NCBI GenBank assembly: GCA_002099365.1
Contig: MSED01000003.1
Location: forward strand, 310,001 to 374,000
DNA length: 64,000 bases
Reading direction: 5' to 3'
Source: Phialophora verrucosa
Lineage: Eukaryota; Ascomycota; Eurotiomycetes; Chaetothyriales; Herpotrichiellaceae
The position numbers were made by a program, and so were the translations under genes. Position 1 is the stretch's first letter; each line of letters begins with the position of its first letter. Positions 10,920-24,112 of the stretch are shown here, piece by piece. A model generated the notes under the pieces. That model worked only from the letters and a program-made list of their open reading frames with translations, searched no databases and was not told where the DNA came from.

Positions 10920-12870
10920 CGCGGAATCTGTGGAACGAAGGTATGTAATGCATGAATGCGACACCTGTTCGGGGGTGCCTCGTTGAGATTCCAGCCCGAA
11001 CCATGACATTCTCGATCCGTTCCTGCTCAATTTCCGGAGTGAGACCCTTCGAATCTAGAGTCCCAACTAAATGGATGCATGCAGGCTAGTCCCAGTTCTT
11101 CGGTACGCTCAGATCTAGCAAGGCAGGATCAAGAAAATAATCCACTCCGGCCCAGCGGACGAGCCTCGTAAGGGGTCTGTTCTAGCAGCTGCTGTTTGCC
11201 TCCTTGTCCTCATTCCATCAGACTGGACCGAACGCGGGCCTGGGTAGCTTGCGCTCAAGCGGGCAATCTGCGGCTGGCAAGGCTTGCGGTATGCAGTACC
11301 CGCACGACCTCCGCCTTGATATAATACCATGCGGATCCGCATGCAGGAAATTGCAGATCCTGGGGTTTTCTCCACGCGGGGAATTAAACGAATCTTTGTC
11401 ATGGGGAACTTGAAGGGGGAAACAACCCGCATCACCAAGTCTGGTTGTGAGATCGTTGCTGCTCTGAGTAGCATCGTTTCCAGTGATCATTCGAATCGAC
11501 GATACACGCGGTCCTCGATCATATCAGCATCCTGCCGCGGGCCAAGAGGAGAGGGGCTCGAAGACGACGCCCGGGGTAAGAGACGGTTGGGAAGCCTTGC
11601 TTCTTTGGACCGGGACTACCGACACTAGTCATCGGCCTCCTCACATCCTTCGGTCTCCTGGAGTGGCCGTTCTTGCTACGGAGGTCCGTGTGGCCGCGAC
11701 GTCGAAGGAGGCCTACTCGAGCGAACATTATGGCCCTCGCTGGTGCTTGTGGCAGACCGCTGCAGAGAACGTCCGTTACAGTCCCTCTGTCACGTATGTA
11801 CGTCAGCCATTGCCGTGCTCAGCTGTCTACCCAGTCCACCCACATACAGATACGCAGCGATACCCTTCCTCCCCGGCGATCCACGCATCCCGATCGACCT
11901 CTCACCTATCCCGAACATGCTCGGACCCTAGTAAAGGCTCAGTCGAGCTTGTGATCTCATCATCAGTTGAGGCGACATGCCAATTTTACGACCAGTATCA
12001 GCGTCGGTCACAGGATAGTGACCGTGGTAAGTTTGGCCCCCCAAAAAGGAAGACACTCATCCAGGAAGAGGTCTGTGCCATTGGCATTGAGCCTGCGCGC
12101 ACTTCTACTCCTAGAGCGACATTGATTATAGGAGAGGTAGCATTTGAGGTACCACGGAACACGTTAGTAGGTTGGCAGCGTCGAATATGAGTTGGAGAAA
12201 CAAAAGGTTCAATGAATGGGAATCTGACACTGTTTTCGTTGCTCTAAAGATTTTAAGCATCAGAAAATTTTTAAATATGAATGCAATGGATTGAGACACC
12301 TCTAATCACGGTCTCCCTCCTACCCGGCGTTGTCTTGAGTATCCAGTCCACATTTCAGAGTAGCGCTTTGACACGGTGTCCTGGTCGAGTTTTGAGTCTT
12401 TCAGCCCCTGCTCGCTTACTGTGCAATCTCCGGTGCCAAATATGAGGGCGGGAACAATAACTCGACAGGGCATATTCGCAAAAGTACTAATAAAGGCCAG
12501 CGCCAGGAACGTATTTTCCATTGATCGAGCTGGAGAATCCGGTCAGAGAGCAGAGCATCGTTTCGAGGGAAATCGTTCCCAAAACGGAGAGCAGGCCGCT
12601 TAATCTTATCGCAATCGGGCCGTGGCGGGGCATCACAAGCGGAGGGGCTGGCCAGAAGCTTCCTCCCCTGCGTCAAGGTGGGCCGTTAAACAAAAGTTCA
12701 AGGTGAAGTGAAGTTACGGTGAGCTGTGCTTGGTTTACAACTCTGTCCCTACCCTGCGCCGTTCCAGACATTTACAACAGAGCAAAGAGGCCAGGTGCCC
12801 TTCGCGTGACCGTACCTTCTCGTGGCCGTACCGTCTCATCCTCCGAACGAATCCCTTCACTGCCGCAGAC
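10920..12870. other. Gene-free stretch, about 1.95 kb
   Basis: Several frames up to 235 codons exist here (for example 11483-12190 +), but they are Arg/Pro/Ser-rich and overlap one another in different frames. They show no domain, no splice continuity and no family resemblance. The last part should contain the promoter and leader of the phosphomannomutase gene. I see nothing else. Confidence 0.5.
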
Positions 12871-13802
12871 ATGTCTGGCATAATCTACCCCGATCTCAAA
12901 GACCGTCCTGTCAAAGAGACCATCTGTCTCTTCGATGTCGATGGCACACTCACGCCAGCCCGGCTGTCAGTCTCCAAAGAAATGTTGCAGACCTTGTCGC
13001 AGTTGAGACAAAAGTGCGCAATTGGCTTCGTAAGTACGGGCTGCTGAAGAGAGAAGGCGGCGCATCGAACTGACCTTGCCCTTACCTCTAGGTTGGAGGG
13101 TCAGACCTCAAGAAGCAAGAGGAACAACTGGGACAACCCTCTCTGCCTGCCACTGCCCTCTTCGACTTCTGCTTCTCCGAAAACGGCCTCACCTATTTCC
13201 GCGAGGGCAAAGAGATGGCGTCTCACTCTTTCATCCAGTGGCTGGGTGAAGAAAAATACCAGAAACTGGCCAAATTCATTCTGAGATACTTGTCCGAGCT
13301 CGAAGGCCTTCCTCGCATGCGCGGCACCTTCATTGAGTTCCGAAACGGCATGATCAACGTCAGCCCTGTGGGTCGTAACGCGAGCAAGGCGGAACGAGAC
13401 GAGTTCGAGGCTTGGGACAAGAAGACCAAGTGCAGAGAGCAGATGATTGCCGCAATCAAGAAGGAATTCCCAGACATTGGACTCACGTATGTGCTGTCAG
13501 GGCCTTTGCCGGGGATGGCCAACTGACGTGGACTTAGATACTCGATCGGTGGTCAAATCTCCTTCGACGTGTTCCCTCACGGTTGGGACAAGACTTACTG
13601 CTTGCAACACGTCGAGGCAGAAGCGGACCCCAACAAGCCAGGTCGTTCTGGCATCCACTACAAGAACATCCACTTCTTCGGCGACAAGGCTTTCCCGGGA
13701 GGAAATGACTGGGAAATCTATGAAGACCCTCGTACGATCGGCCACGCCGTCAAGGGTCCTGAGGACACCATAGCGCAACTCAAGAAGCTCTTCGATCTGT
13801 GA
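12871..13802 (+). CDS. sec53: Phosphomannomutase
   Basis: Three exons: 12871-13029, 13092-13486 and 13538-13802, with introns of 62 and 51 nt. The product is 272 residues, the usual length for eukaryotic phosphomannomutase (PMM/SEC53). The HAD-type nucleophile motif is DVDGTLT at about residue 22. Further family signatures are 'GGSDLKKQEEQLG', 'FCFSENGLTYF', 'MRGTFIEFRNGMINVSP' and the C-terminal 'FFGDKAFPGGNDWEIYED'. The enzyme converts mannose-6-phosphate to mannose-1-phosphate in the cytosol, supplying GDP-mannose for N-glycosylation, O-mannosylation, GPI anchors and wall mannan. The start is fixed by the short conserved N-terminus ahead of the DVDGT motif. It stands alone, with long spacers on both sides. 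Confidence 0.97.
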
Positions 13803-16152
13803 CTTGCACCTGCAGCTCACATCTGATGGCTGAGCAGCGACGATTGTCTTTTCAATGCGACCCTTTTCTGTAAGCATAGTGAACTATTGCAGGCGGGTTT
13901 ACAGGTTAGAAGGATCTTGCAGGTCAGACAGTTACCCAGTGCACCCAGCGGATAGAATGATAGACGAAAAGCCTTGGGACTATGTCTAGCAATTGGAGCC
14001 GGAGTTGATTCACTATAAAAGAAATCTAGTTTCACAGGTTTCCAGTCTGCAGATACCTTCCCTCTTCATTCTCAATCGTTCACCTTTTGCATGTCGCGAG
14101 TCCGGACTAAGCCGGCTTGTGAGTGTTGCATGCCACAAGCAATCAATGTCGTGGTCTATCGCATTCTCCAGCTCGAATACTCTCCAGGATACCTAGACAA
14201 GCATGTCTTGATGTATCCTTTCCATGCGGCTCGACTCCGTACCCAGATGAGTACTGTGTACGCGTCTTGCGTTGATCTGGCCACGTTTCCAGCTGCGCCA
14301 CAGTCCCCACGCAACGCCTGCAACAGGGTCCACCAACACAAGCACCATGATCCCACATACGGAGTCCGAGGACAACGCATCCTTTGACTCTTGAAAGGAG
14401 ACATGATTTTTGAGTGTCCTCACTACGGCCAGCCGAGCGAGCCTTAGCACAATGTGACCGTCCCGCGGCACAGGAACATCCATGATTCTCTCAAGACGGT
14501 TGAGCGCCGTGTTTCACAAGCAGTGATTATTATTCAGTACCCCCGGCGCACAATTCAAAAGCTGATAGGTAATCTATTCGCGAGCACGGTGTCCGGATGA
14601 GATACACGCCCTCTTATGTTCAGCCTCTGCAATACATCGACGGTACCCACCATCTATTAGGCGGTAAGTATTTCCGTAGACCCATGAATCACACACCCAC
14701 ACACCACACTCGCGTTCTGTGTAGGGCTAGACCGATCTGCGGTGGCATACGTACGAGTATTCATAATTCAAATAGACGAGTTCGTGAGTCTGAGCATCGA
14801 GCTCACAAATCAGGGACCTTTACGATCCACGCCCCGTAACGCGTAACCCGTAACCCACGGCTCACGCCACATCTGTCTCTGAAACAAGCTGGAAGATAGC
14901 AACAGCGTGACAGGTATGTGGAAGCTACCCGATCGTCGCATCGAAGCCTTGGAAGGCAGTGGCTGTGCAATGCCATAGAAGCGAACCGGAGTCCCTGAAC
15001 ACGCGTTCTCGACAGGTCCCCAGGAGGGGAGCAAGCTGATCACCGCATCCAAGTTCCCTTTATAGTTGCGGCGCAACATTTAGCGCGGGCTTGGGCGAAT
15101 GAAAGGAAACGCCGCGGCAAGAGACCTCGGATGGCTGCGAGGCCGGTGGACAGCGCATGCATCATCTGTGGCGCGGGCTGTGGCGTGCACAAGCACACAG
15201 CGGAGTCACTATTACAGTAGGGTGCGTGGGTGCACAGTACCAGTACTTAAACTTGTGGCATAGCACAAACTCTTGAGGGGTGAGATACGTTATGTATGTA
15301 TGTATGTATCAGATTAATAGATATCCTATCGGTTGCCCGAGGCTCTCGCAACCAAGTCACTCTCACTCCATCGCGCTCCCTCTGACTCTGACTCGAGCCT
15401 CACTCTTGCATTTCAATAATAATCATCTTTCGGCTTTCCACTCAAGCATCCACACGCACGCCATCACGCGGAAAGACAATCAGGGAAGGGAAATCGACAC
15501 AGGGCGCACGGCGTCACAGAAGACTGCCCGAGTCACCAGAAACGAGGGGCCAGACAATAGGATATTATCGGACTCTCGATCCACTAATAGTCAATTAATC
15601 AATCCCTCCATTTCCATACACCGGCACAACATCCCCAATGCGAACGACCCTCCGACGCAGCCTCTCCGGCAGTCTGAAGAAAGGATGCTCCCTCCCCGAA
15701 CAACTGTACTGCGGCATCGCCCACACGGTCCTCCTCTTCTGGGAGTACGGGCAGATGGTCCGGCGGGCGCCAAGTTGAGTCCCGAAGCAATGAAGCAGCG
15801 GGGCGGAGAACAGTGAGACAGAAAGGGCTCGAATCGAAGGGACCGGACCGGACAAAAAACACACACACGGAACCAAATTCGAATCGAAAACCAGAAGCTG
15901 CAAAGGTGTGCGGTCCACATCGAAATCGAGTTCAAAACCCATTCATGGTAGCCCTCCGGACAAACGCTGCTAGATTACTGTGTATGTGCCTGGATCTAAA
16001 TCCGTTCTACCAAACCGGGCGCACAGACAGGAGAAATTTGAACTCGCGCGCCCCCAGGGGGGACTGTCTGCGCGATCTCCCGCTCGGACCAAGCGACTCG
16101 GGACATGAAAAAGTAAAACCATTACACACATCGGCTCCGCACTGCGTTCTGA
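13803..16152. other. Gene-free stretch, about 2.35 kb
   Basis: This lies between the phosphomannomutase stop and the 3' end of the amino-acid permease (-). It contains low-information frames only and a TATG microsatellite at 15291-15309. Frames at 15280-15816 (+) and 15591-15942 (-) overlap on opposite strands and look non-coding. I see no RNA gene. Confidence 0.5.
15291..15309. repeat. TATG microsatellite
   Basis: The tetranucleotide tatg is repeated about 4.75 times without interruption. Confidence 0.9.
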
Positions 16153-18191
16153 TCAAAAGATCGCACGGCTCACACGTCTCCCGACGCTCATCCGCCGAGG
16201 CTCGGGCTCGTCATCACCCGGGATATCCTCAAAGTCTCTGCGGCCGGTGTCCAGATCCATCTCGTGGACCTTGACCAGGAAGCCCGTGTCACGGGTCCAG
16301 AGCTTCCAGAAGGCGAACAGGGCAATGGCGATCGGGGCGGCGATGTAGCTCTCGAAAAAGGCCTCTGCGCCGCCGGTGGGGTTGCCGCCGATGGGGAAGA
16401 GGGAGACGTAAAAGGTGGCGGCCAGGGAGATGACGACGAGGAACAGGCCGACGTAGCTGCCGAAGACGCCGACCTGGGAGCGGAAGGGCAGGTCGTCGAG
16501 CGAGCGGCCCGCGGCCTTCCACCCGGCGCGGAACCGGATGTGGCTGAGGCAGATGGAGCCCCAGACGAAAAAGGACGACAGGCCCGTGATGGCGAGCAGC
16601 CAGTTGAACACGGTCGAGCCCGTCTCGGCCTCGTTGATGAACGCCAGCAGCCCAAACACCATCTGAATGATGACCGGCCACACGGGGCGGCCCTTCTTGT
16701 CGATCCACGCAAGGAACTTGGGGCCCATGCCGCCCTGGGCGAGGGCCTGCATGGTGCGCGTCGAGCCGTACGTGCACGAGTTGGCCACGGACATGACCGA
16801 GATGGTGATGACGGCGTTGAAGACCGACGGCAGGCCCTTGACGCCCGCGTACTTGATGGCCAGCACAAACGGCGAGGCCTTGGTGTTGGCGCCGTGCGAG
16901 TTGAGCAGGTCGGGCGAGCTGTTGGGCACGATGATACCCATGATTAGGAGCGAGACGACGTAGAAGCCCGTGATGCGCCAGAAGACCTGCTTGGTCGCCT
17001 TGGGCAGCGATTTGCGCGGGTTGGCCGCCTCGGCGGCCGCGAGACCGACGAGCTCGGTTCCTCCAAAGGCAAACGCCGCGTTGACGAAGACTGAGCAGAA
17101 GCCCTTGAAGCCTGGTAATTGTAGGATCAGCACCGCGCCGCCTAGAAACAAGGTGATGAACAATTGTCTTACCATTGCGGAAAGCCTTGTTCCCGTGTTC
17201 GGCATCGTCCCAGTATCGGAAGCCGATGTATCCACGGTCGTCTCCGGGTATGCCACCACAGTCGACGATGATGCCAAAGAGGATGAACCCAAGGACGGCA
17301 ATGATCTTGATGATGCCGAGGACGAATTCAACTGTCGAGTGTTTTTGTCAACTCAGGCCTTCTCTCTCCCTCTCCTCTTTTGGATCTCGGTCTCCGGGGG
17401 GGTGCGACTTACCCTCTCCGTAGCCTCTGACGCCGAAGAACTGGACAATGATCAACGTGGTGAGGAAGACGGCGATCCAAATCCCGATGTTGTAGTGGTG
17501 CCAATAGTCGATTGTCAGACCTTGATAGCTTCATCAGCCTCGTGTCGCGTGCGGATCGTAACCCGGGGCAGTTGTGGGAGCGGGGCGCTTACCTGCAGCC
17601 GTGATTTCGAAGGGCAGTGTGATGAGCCAGCCGATGGCCTAGTCATCTCGCCGTTAGAACAGAAATGCCTACATACTCTCGCGATGGCACGTACATATTG
17701 CCAACCCATGGCGAAGCCCTGCGTTGCTCTCAGTCAGATGATAGTCTAATCAATGGGGGCGTGCCCGTACGAACCCAAGCAGGATCAATGAAGCGCACGC
17801 CGTAGACGTAGAAGGCTCCGTTGACCGGGTACAGCACAGCCAGCTCGCCGAGCGCCTGAACAGTACACAAGAGCATGACGCCGATAATGATGAAGCCGAG
17901 GAGCAGCGACGCAGGGCCACCGGACTGGAGGGAGGAACCTGAGCCGACGAAGAGACCGGCGCCGATAGAGCCGCCTATGGGACATTGGTGTCAGTAGGAC
18001 GGCTTCACAAGACGGAGGTGGGGTTCAAGAAGATGCCCACCGATCGCAATCATCTGCATGTGCCGCCCCTGCAGGTTGCGGCTGAGCTTCGCCGGGTGCT
18101 GGGTTCCCTCCTCGACATCGTGGGCGATGTTGGTGGGTGTGGCCTCCTTGGAGTCGTCGGCGATCTTCTCGCCATATGCGGTGTTGACCAT
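16153..18191 (-). CDS. Amino-acid permease (YAT family)
   Basis: Seven exons: 18191-18041, 17974-17775, 17718-17695, 17638-17593, 17520-17413, 17331-17173 and 17111-16153. All phases agree and give 548 residues. Exon 3 is only 24 nt (eight codons, GFAMGWQY). The N-terminal transporter signature 'IAIGGSIGAGLFVGSG' begins at about residue 48, and roughly twelve hydrophobic segments follow. 'FGGTELVGLAAAEAANPRK' is the typical consensus of fungal amino-acid permeases. The C-terminal tail is charged and cytosolic. The role is proton-coupled uptake of amino acids at the plasma membrane; substrate range cannot be read. The roughly 2-kb upstream spacer contains scattered GATA motifs at no more than chance frequency. 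Confidence 0.95.
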
Positions 18192-20218
18192 GATGATGGG
18201 CGCTGGGGGAGGAATGAATGTACGCACTCGCACATAGAGAGAGAGCGTGTGGCTAACAGACAGACAGAACAGGGAGACAGCGCAGTAGGAGAAAAGCGAG
18301 CTGTCCTGACTTTAACCCCCCCAGTCTTTATCAATGCAGCTCGCCCCGACGCACAGCTCCATGGTACAGTGACGCAGGCCGGACAGTTTCCAGAAGGTCA
18401 AGCCGATCGACCTGCCCCAAGCAGCGGCAAGCATTGCAGCTCGTGTCTTGGAACAAGCTTGCTTATCTTGGTCTTGTTCGTCGCGCAGCCCGTCGCTGCT
18501 CACTGGCTCTCTGCCTCGCCACGCGATACCAGGGTGTCAGTGAGGTTAGACAGGAACGGCCAAGGCTGACGGAATGCAGGGAACGTCCGTGGGATGGCGG
18601 GGATCGAGTCCAATTTGAGTTGGCGAGCCAGTCGACAGCGTGCCTTGGCCGGCAGTGGTTTGTTGTCTTTCCCATACGAGGCACGGGGACGCCACGACGC
18701 TCACTCCCAAGACCTTCCTAGGGGATCGCCTAGTCCGACGAGATAAGGGAATGAGCTGGGGTGGAAGGATATCGAGCCAATCACCGCCCAGCGTATCATC
18801 GCATTTCCTCCCAGCGGCCCTTGCCAGCTTCAGCTTCACGAGAGAGGCCGACAGGCTCGGGAAGTACAAGCATTACATAGGCTTTCTGCCGTGTCCAGCA
18901 TGCCTTTGCTTGATGTGAGGTTGCACCGATCGCAGCCTGGCGCAGCCATAGCGTGATTCCCGCAGGGCAACCCTTTGTATAGCAAACCGCCCCAAGGAAC
19001 GTTACGGGAAGGTGAGCTGCGTCCGCAGCCGATCCGATAAGAAGAACGCCCTGGATATTATCAGCCATCATCGCCATCCCGGTCCCCCAAGCCGATACAA
19101 GGCATCGTCGTCCGGTCAAAGCCCAAAGCACAGGCCTGAGAAGGCCGACCACGTCGGTGGCTGCGGCTGCTGACTAAGTCCCCGGCCATGTAGTGTTGGC
19201 AGTGGTAGCTCAGCGTGCCAACTGCCCTACGTTTGGGCAAGACGCGATCGCGCAGGTGAATGGCGACATGAGAGCGCGAATCACAAGCAGCCAGGGTCAG
19301 TTAAGGAGAGGAAGAGGAAAACGCAGGAAGAGAGCACTTGGGTATGCACGAATACCACCTTGTTGTAAGGGCAAATGTAACCGAGGCACACAAGCAGCCA
19401 CCACAGCCGCCATGGTCTTGCCCGACCGACCACCTTCGGAAGCCTGCGAAAATCAACTCCTCGAGGTTGGAAGGATCATTGCAAATGGCGGCAGAGAAGG
19501 CGAGGGCTTGGATGTCAACAGAACGGGAGAAAGGGAGACATATGACACTGAAAGCACGGACGGCTTGCTGGACACTTGTACTCGGAAGGGCGTATGGTCA
19601 CGGTGCTCAGTATGGGTGCGGCCTGGCCACCTCCATCATCCAACTTCAATCGTCGTGTCATGGAAATATCTTGATGATTGGCTGGTCCAACTTGGAACAA
19701 GTGCCCTTTTCAGGCTTGCCGTCAGCTGAGCGTCTCTACTGCGCTGGCAACGCTCCAAGCTGCGGACGAAAGGGCTCCCCTGTCGTGATGCGTATACCCA
19801 ACGACCGGCAGTTACTATGGTTCGAGGTGGAATGCTCTCGCACGCGAATGAGGTAAGGAACAGCTGGCAAACAATATATCAACATCGGACGAACAGAGCC
19901 GCAACCAGGATCTGTTCCTGAGCCGGAAATGATCTCTATTGGTATCATGTCGTATGTGCTCACTTCTCGTCACTTATCTGTGCGACACATGGTCGCCAAC
20001 CGTCTTCTATATCCAAGGGTCTTTGCCCTGTTATCAACGGCTTTCGTCGCTCGGCAGCATCTTCGCTCGAGCCCGTTCTGAAGAGGATATCGTCTCAGCA
20101 CTCGTGGCCCTGATTCCTCCAGAGCCTAGTCATCCAATCCAAAATGACTGATCCACCAGCGCCATCGCTGTGTACGGAAAACAAAAATTGTGAAAATCGT
20201 GAGATCGGCAGCGTCAAG
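18192..20218. other. Gene-free stretch, about 2.0 kb, upstream of permease
   Basis: This is the space between the permease start and the stop codon of the arrestin gene (both minus strand). Frames such as 19193-19729 and 19338-19856 (+) overlap each other and carry no recognisable domain. Long upstream regions are common for nutrient transporters, so this is probably promoter plus the arrestin 3' region. Confidence 0.45.
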
Positions 20219-22582
20219 CTAGCGCTCATACTGCGGCAGGTCCGGCCCCGTGTGGTCATGGTTCAAGGTGTCTACACTGTACTCGTGGTGCTCATCAATT
20301 GTGGGCGCAGTTGGTGCCGTACACGTCACAGCAGCGCTGCGAGGAGCCTCTGCGTCATCCGCCACGGGTGGCGCACTCGTTTGCGCAAAAAGCCGACGCC
20401 GCTCAAGCTCCTGCTTGTCATCGCCATGTCCAGCATTGCCAATAGGGGGCGGCGGGGGCGGAGGAGACGTCGAATACGGTCGTATGGTATCTCCAGACCT
20501 CGTGGAAGACGTAACGGAAGCGGCAGGGTTCAATGTCGACGGCGTCCTGCTCCCGTCATTGGAAGGCCCAACCCCGTCCGGTACAGAATCCGACGACAAA
20601 TCGGGGGCTGTCGGAGCCAACGGAGCTGCGCTGTTGGAGCCTTCACCTTCTTGCGGAGGTTGGCTTGGAACCAGTAGCTGTTCTAGCCTGCGAAGTCGAG
20701 CTTTCTCATCCTCCGCTTGAGGCTGCGGAGGAGAAATCATTTCAGGGACCGGAGCGGGATATTCTGGGTAGTAATTCGACTCATAACCATAGTCGTATCC
20801 GTAGCCCTCGTAGTAGGGATAGCCCGCTTCATCATAGTGCTGTCCTTCGTAAGCGCCATCGTGATAGTGCCAGTCGTGCCAACCCTGTTCTGGGCCCAGT
20901 GTCGTATTCTCGGGCACTTGGTACTCGGCTTGCTTGGTCTGTCGTCGTTTCCTGCCACTATCTTGCGTGCCGACCACAAGTGACATTTCAAATGTGATGA
21001 CACTCTTGGTCCGACGCAACGCAGACGTGTCCAGGATCGAATGGGACCAATCCGAGGTTATCTGATTGCCAGCATCAGAACTCGGGGAGAATGTGGGCTC
21101 GCTGGAAGTAAGTCGCGGCCACAATCGTGTTTCTCCCAATTTACCGAACAAGTCCACCACCACCTCCACATGATATGTGAAAGAGATCATACTTCCTGGG
21201 ACATTGGAGATGCTTGGAAATGCGGCGTCCGGTATTTTCAGAGATGTCGTAATGTCTGCGGTCATAGTATTCGGGTTGACGATCAGCATGGTGGAAGATT
21301 GAGCAAGATCCTTCCGGAACGCGCTATTGGGCGAGGCTGCAGAAAAGTACAAACCGCCCAAGCCCGTTCGCGACTTTGGGTAGACGTCTTCGTATTCCAT
21401 TTTCTTGTCCTTTCCTGACCGGTGCGGGAGTGGAAGGGGAGGGTGCATATCGATTCTCGCCAGCCGATACAGGGTAGCAATCACCATCCCTCGCGCATCA
21501 GCCTTGGTGTGTGTTACGGACACTCGAATGGGGACCATGTCACCCGGCAACGCTCCATGCCTGGGTAGTTCTGTAGTGGCAGTGATGGTGTTGGCAGATG
21601 AGGACGTCGTATTACTTCGAGCATCACTGTTCTGCGGGCTTGACTTGCGCGCGGGCGAGTCGTTGTCGACAACATGGAAGCTCGGAGAACTTGTCGTTGT
21701 CCCGTTCGTGTGCACTGTTTCTTCGCTTGGCGCAGGGCTCAATGGAGGAATGGCCACTGAATTCGTGCTCCGACTTGCCGTGCTATTCTGTGTATTATTC
21801 CGCGTTAGGCGCCCAGCACCCGCGCTCGACGTCGTCTGGGTGGTTACGGACGAGGCGGGCTTGACAACCTTGACTTTGCCACGTTTCGAGAGCGGTTCCA
21901 AGGTGACAACGCGGGATTTCGGGGTAGACATTGGCTCGATATCAATCAGATCTTGGAATTTAATCTTGGTGCTGCGGCTGGTCACCGGGCTGATTGTAGT
22001 TGGGCGGGTTAGGGTGGCCGTGATCATGTAAGATATTGTGCCTCGCTCGAACTGTCGCACGATCAGCATCACGCAACGACGGCGAAAGAATCAACCCACG
22101 TCAATAGTGCTCGGGAGACCCTTGGTGGGAAATGAAACCTCAAACGCGAACTTATAGACCTGTTTCTTGAGAAAACCATTGCCGCAGAGGACCTGCTCTT
22201 GCTGAAAGAGCGACGCCAGGCCGTTGCCGTGATACTGTACCCCTCTTGACCCTTGCCCGTTGACCAGCCCTTCGGCTGCCGGCACCCCGTCACCGGGTGG
22301 TATCTGATGTTTGTAAACTTTGGCGTACCCGTGCAAAGCGACAACGAGATGGGTGATGTCGAAACCTTTCAAAACAGTGAGAATGACCTGCCCTTTCACA
22401 GTCTGACCGGGCGAGTATGTTCTGAAAGGATCCTCAGGCTCGATGGCAATGTCAAACATGTTCCGTGCATGTTTCGCTAAGGGGTTGCTCAAAAAGGACA
22501 GTATTGACCGAGGCCGTGGCACTGGCGGGTTGGGGTTCGTGAGTAGAGACTCGAGGGGCATGGCCGTCAGGATCTGAGCCAT
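20219..22582 (-). CDS. palF: Arrestin-like pH-response regulator PalF/RIM8
   Basis: Two exons, 22582-22100 and 22051-20219, with a 48-nt intron. The product is 771 residues, close to known PalF proteins. An arrestin N-terminal domain (about residues 40-190) contains 'YSPGQTVKGQVILTV' and 'THLVVALHGYAKVYK'. The intron falls exactly before the conserved 'FERGTISYMITATLTRPT'. An arrestin C-terminal domain follows at about 250-430, including 'GALPGDMVPIRVSV' and 'GSMISFTYHVEVVVDLFGKL'. The last 250 residues are low-complexity (Tyr/Gly/Glu, then Ser/Pro). In the Pal/Rim pathway PalF links the membrane sensor PalH to endosomal processing of PacC under alkaline conditions. Another alpha-arrestin is the main alternative, but N-terminal similarity and length favour PalF. 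Confidence 0.85.
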
Positions 22583-24112
22583 GCAGTGCTATAAGGGAGG
22601 AGTCAGGCAGTACATCGTCGTCTCCACATGCAGATACGGCTGTGTGTGTTCCGTGCGAGGAGGGTTATGATGTCGAGAATTTCCCCAGGTAGAAAGGCTC
22701 AGGATGCGCATTTAATGGTGAGGGCTGAGGCTGGGGGAGCGACCGTCAGCTTCGTCATCAATTAGACCCGGTTGTGCGCAACAGTCGCAGCCCGGTATTG
22801 TTATGAAGCTTGTGTGACAGGTGAGATGTGAATGAGAGACGCATGCAGAACGTCGACGGCGAGCATACAGTGCTGAGGTCGAATGGTGGACGCGGTCGAC
22901 GAGTGCAGGACGGTATAGGGAGGGTTGGAGGCGACGCGGACACTGGCTTACGGCCGCCGGGACGGATGGCAGGGAGACGATGTGTCGTATGCTCGAGGAC
23001 TGATCCGTCGCGCGACGACGAGGTACAGGCTGCGGTCACAACGGCTGCGATGCACGTTTCCGAACAGAAATCTGGCCAAGCTTCGGTGAAGAATCGTGAT
23101 GAACCCACGGCGATGGAAGCTGGGGTATCTGGATGATGCTTGTCTGCAAATTCAAGCTTCGGTGCTTGGCAGGTCGAGAACTCGGTGGGCTGATGGGAGA
23201 AACACTCGCAGGAGAAGTGCCAAACAAGAAGAAGTGGGAGCAGGCGGCGTCGAGGGGCAGCGCGCACGCGGCACCACAACTCGGGGGGCCAGAATCGGGC
23301 TTAGGCATGTTTGGGGGCGCAGCCCGGGCGGCCTCCAGTTGGTGGCCACTGGCTCCCACGGTTCCTACCCACCTGCGCCCGAATTATGATTGGTGTCCCA
23401 TTCGGGGCACCTGCTAGGTTGCCCGCAGACGCGAGAATCGCATGATCAGACTGCCGCGCAGCCCCTACAGCAATTACGGTGATAGAGGTGGTTGGTTAAG
23501 TGCGTCAACCATGCTTTGCTGCTTCTTGGTTCTGCGAATTGAGTGTCGAAAAGAGAGATCAAAGAGGCCGTGTGTCGCCCATTTTGGCAAGGGACGAAAC
23601 CATGGCTGAAGCATGCGTGCCACGCAAGCAAAATGAGTAGGATTATTGCCCCATTTTGAAGGCCTGCTGCCACTCGGGCGACTTCGGGGTGGCACTGGCA
23701 GTGGCAGGCCTCGTCAAGCTTTTCATCAGGGAAGGTCTAGGCGGGGAGGCGCACTCGCGACCACTGAGCGCCGAGAAACGTTTTTGCGGAGTGCAGCATT
23801 GCCAATACAACCGTCCAGTCAGACGCCAACCGACGACAGCTGGCCCGACATATCATGACTAAGCCAGACGTCGGCAAGTCCATGTCGAGGGCCTGTCTGC
23901 AGAATTCGCCCTCCTTTGGTGTAGCATGCTGCTGGGGACCAGTGGTCTTCTGACCCGACCATTGTACGCGGCCTGTCACAACGGTTTACTCGTTCTGGAG
24001 GGACGCTGTCTGACTAGGGTGCGACTCTGCAGTGCTGGATACTACGCAAAATCTTTGGTCTCATCCCAGTATCGTAGTCGGGGGGGTTCGAGGGTCAAAT
24101 GTGAGCAGGGCT
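22583..24112. other. Gene-free stretch, about 1.5 kb, upstream of arrestin gene
   Basis: The frame at 22758-23279 (-, 173 codons) is Cys/Ser/Arg/Pro-rich, overlaps frames on the other strand and has no recognisable domain, so I do not call it. The stretch probably holds the arrestin promoter and leader and the 3' region of the gene ending at 24113. Confidence 0.45.

Noticed and set aside
11483..12190. 235-codon plus-strand frame
   Set aside because: Overlaps other frames, no domain, irregular composition, no flanking exons.
15280..15816. 178-codon plus-strand frame in the spacer before the permease
   Set aside because: Begins in a TATG microsatellite, is low-complexity, and is contradicted by frames on the other strand.
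16188..16947. Frames of 226-227 codons on both strands over the permease last exon
   Set aside because: Low-complexity Arg/Ser/Pro or Gly/Asp/Glu translations, shadows of the permease frame.
18473..19063. Four HGATAR motifs upstream of the amino-acid permease
   Set aside because: Roughly the number expected by chance in this length; no clustering that would support AreA control.
22758..23279. 173-codon minus-strand frame upstream of palF
   Set aside because: Cys/Ser/Arg/Pro-rich without domain; probably promoter/leader sequence.
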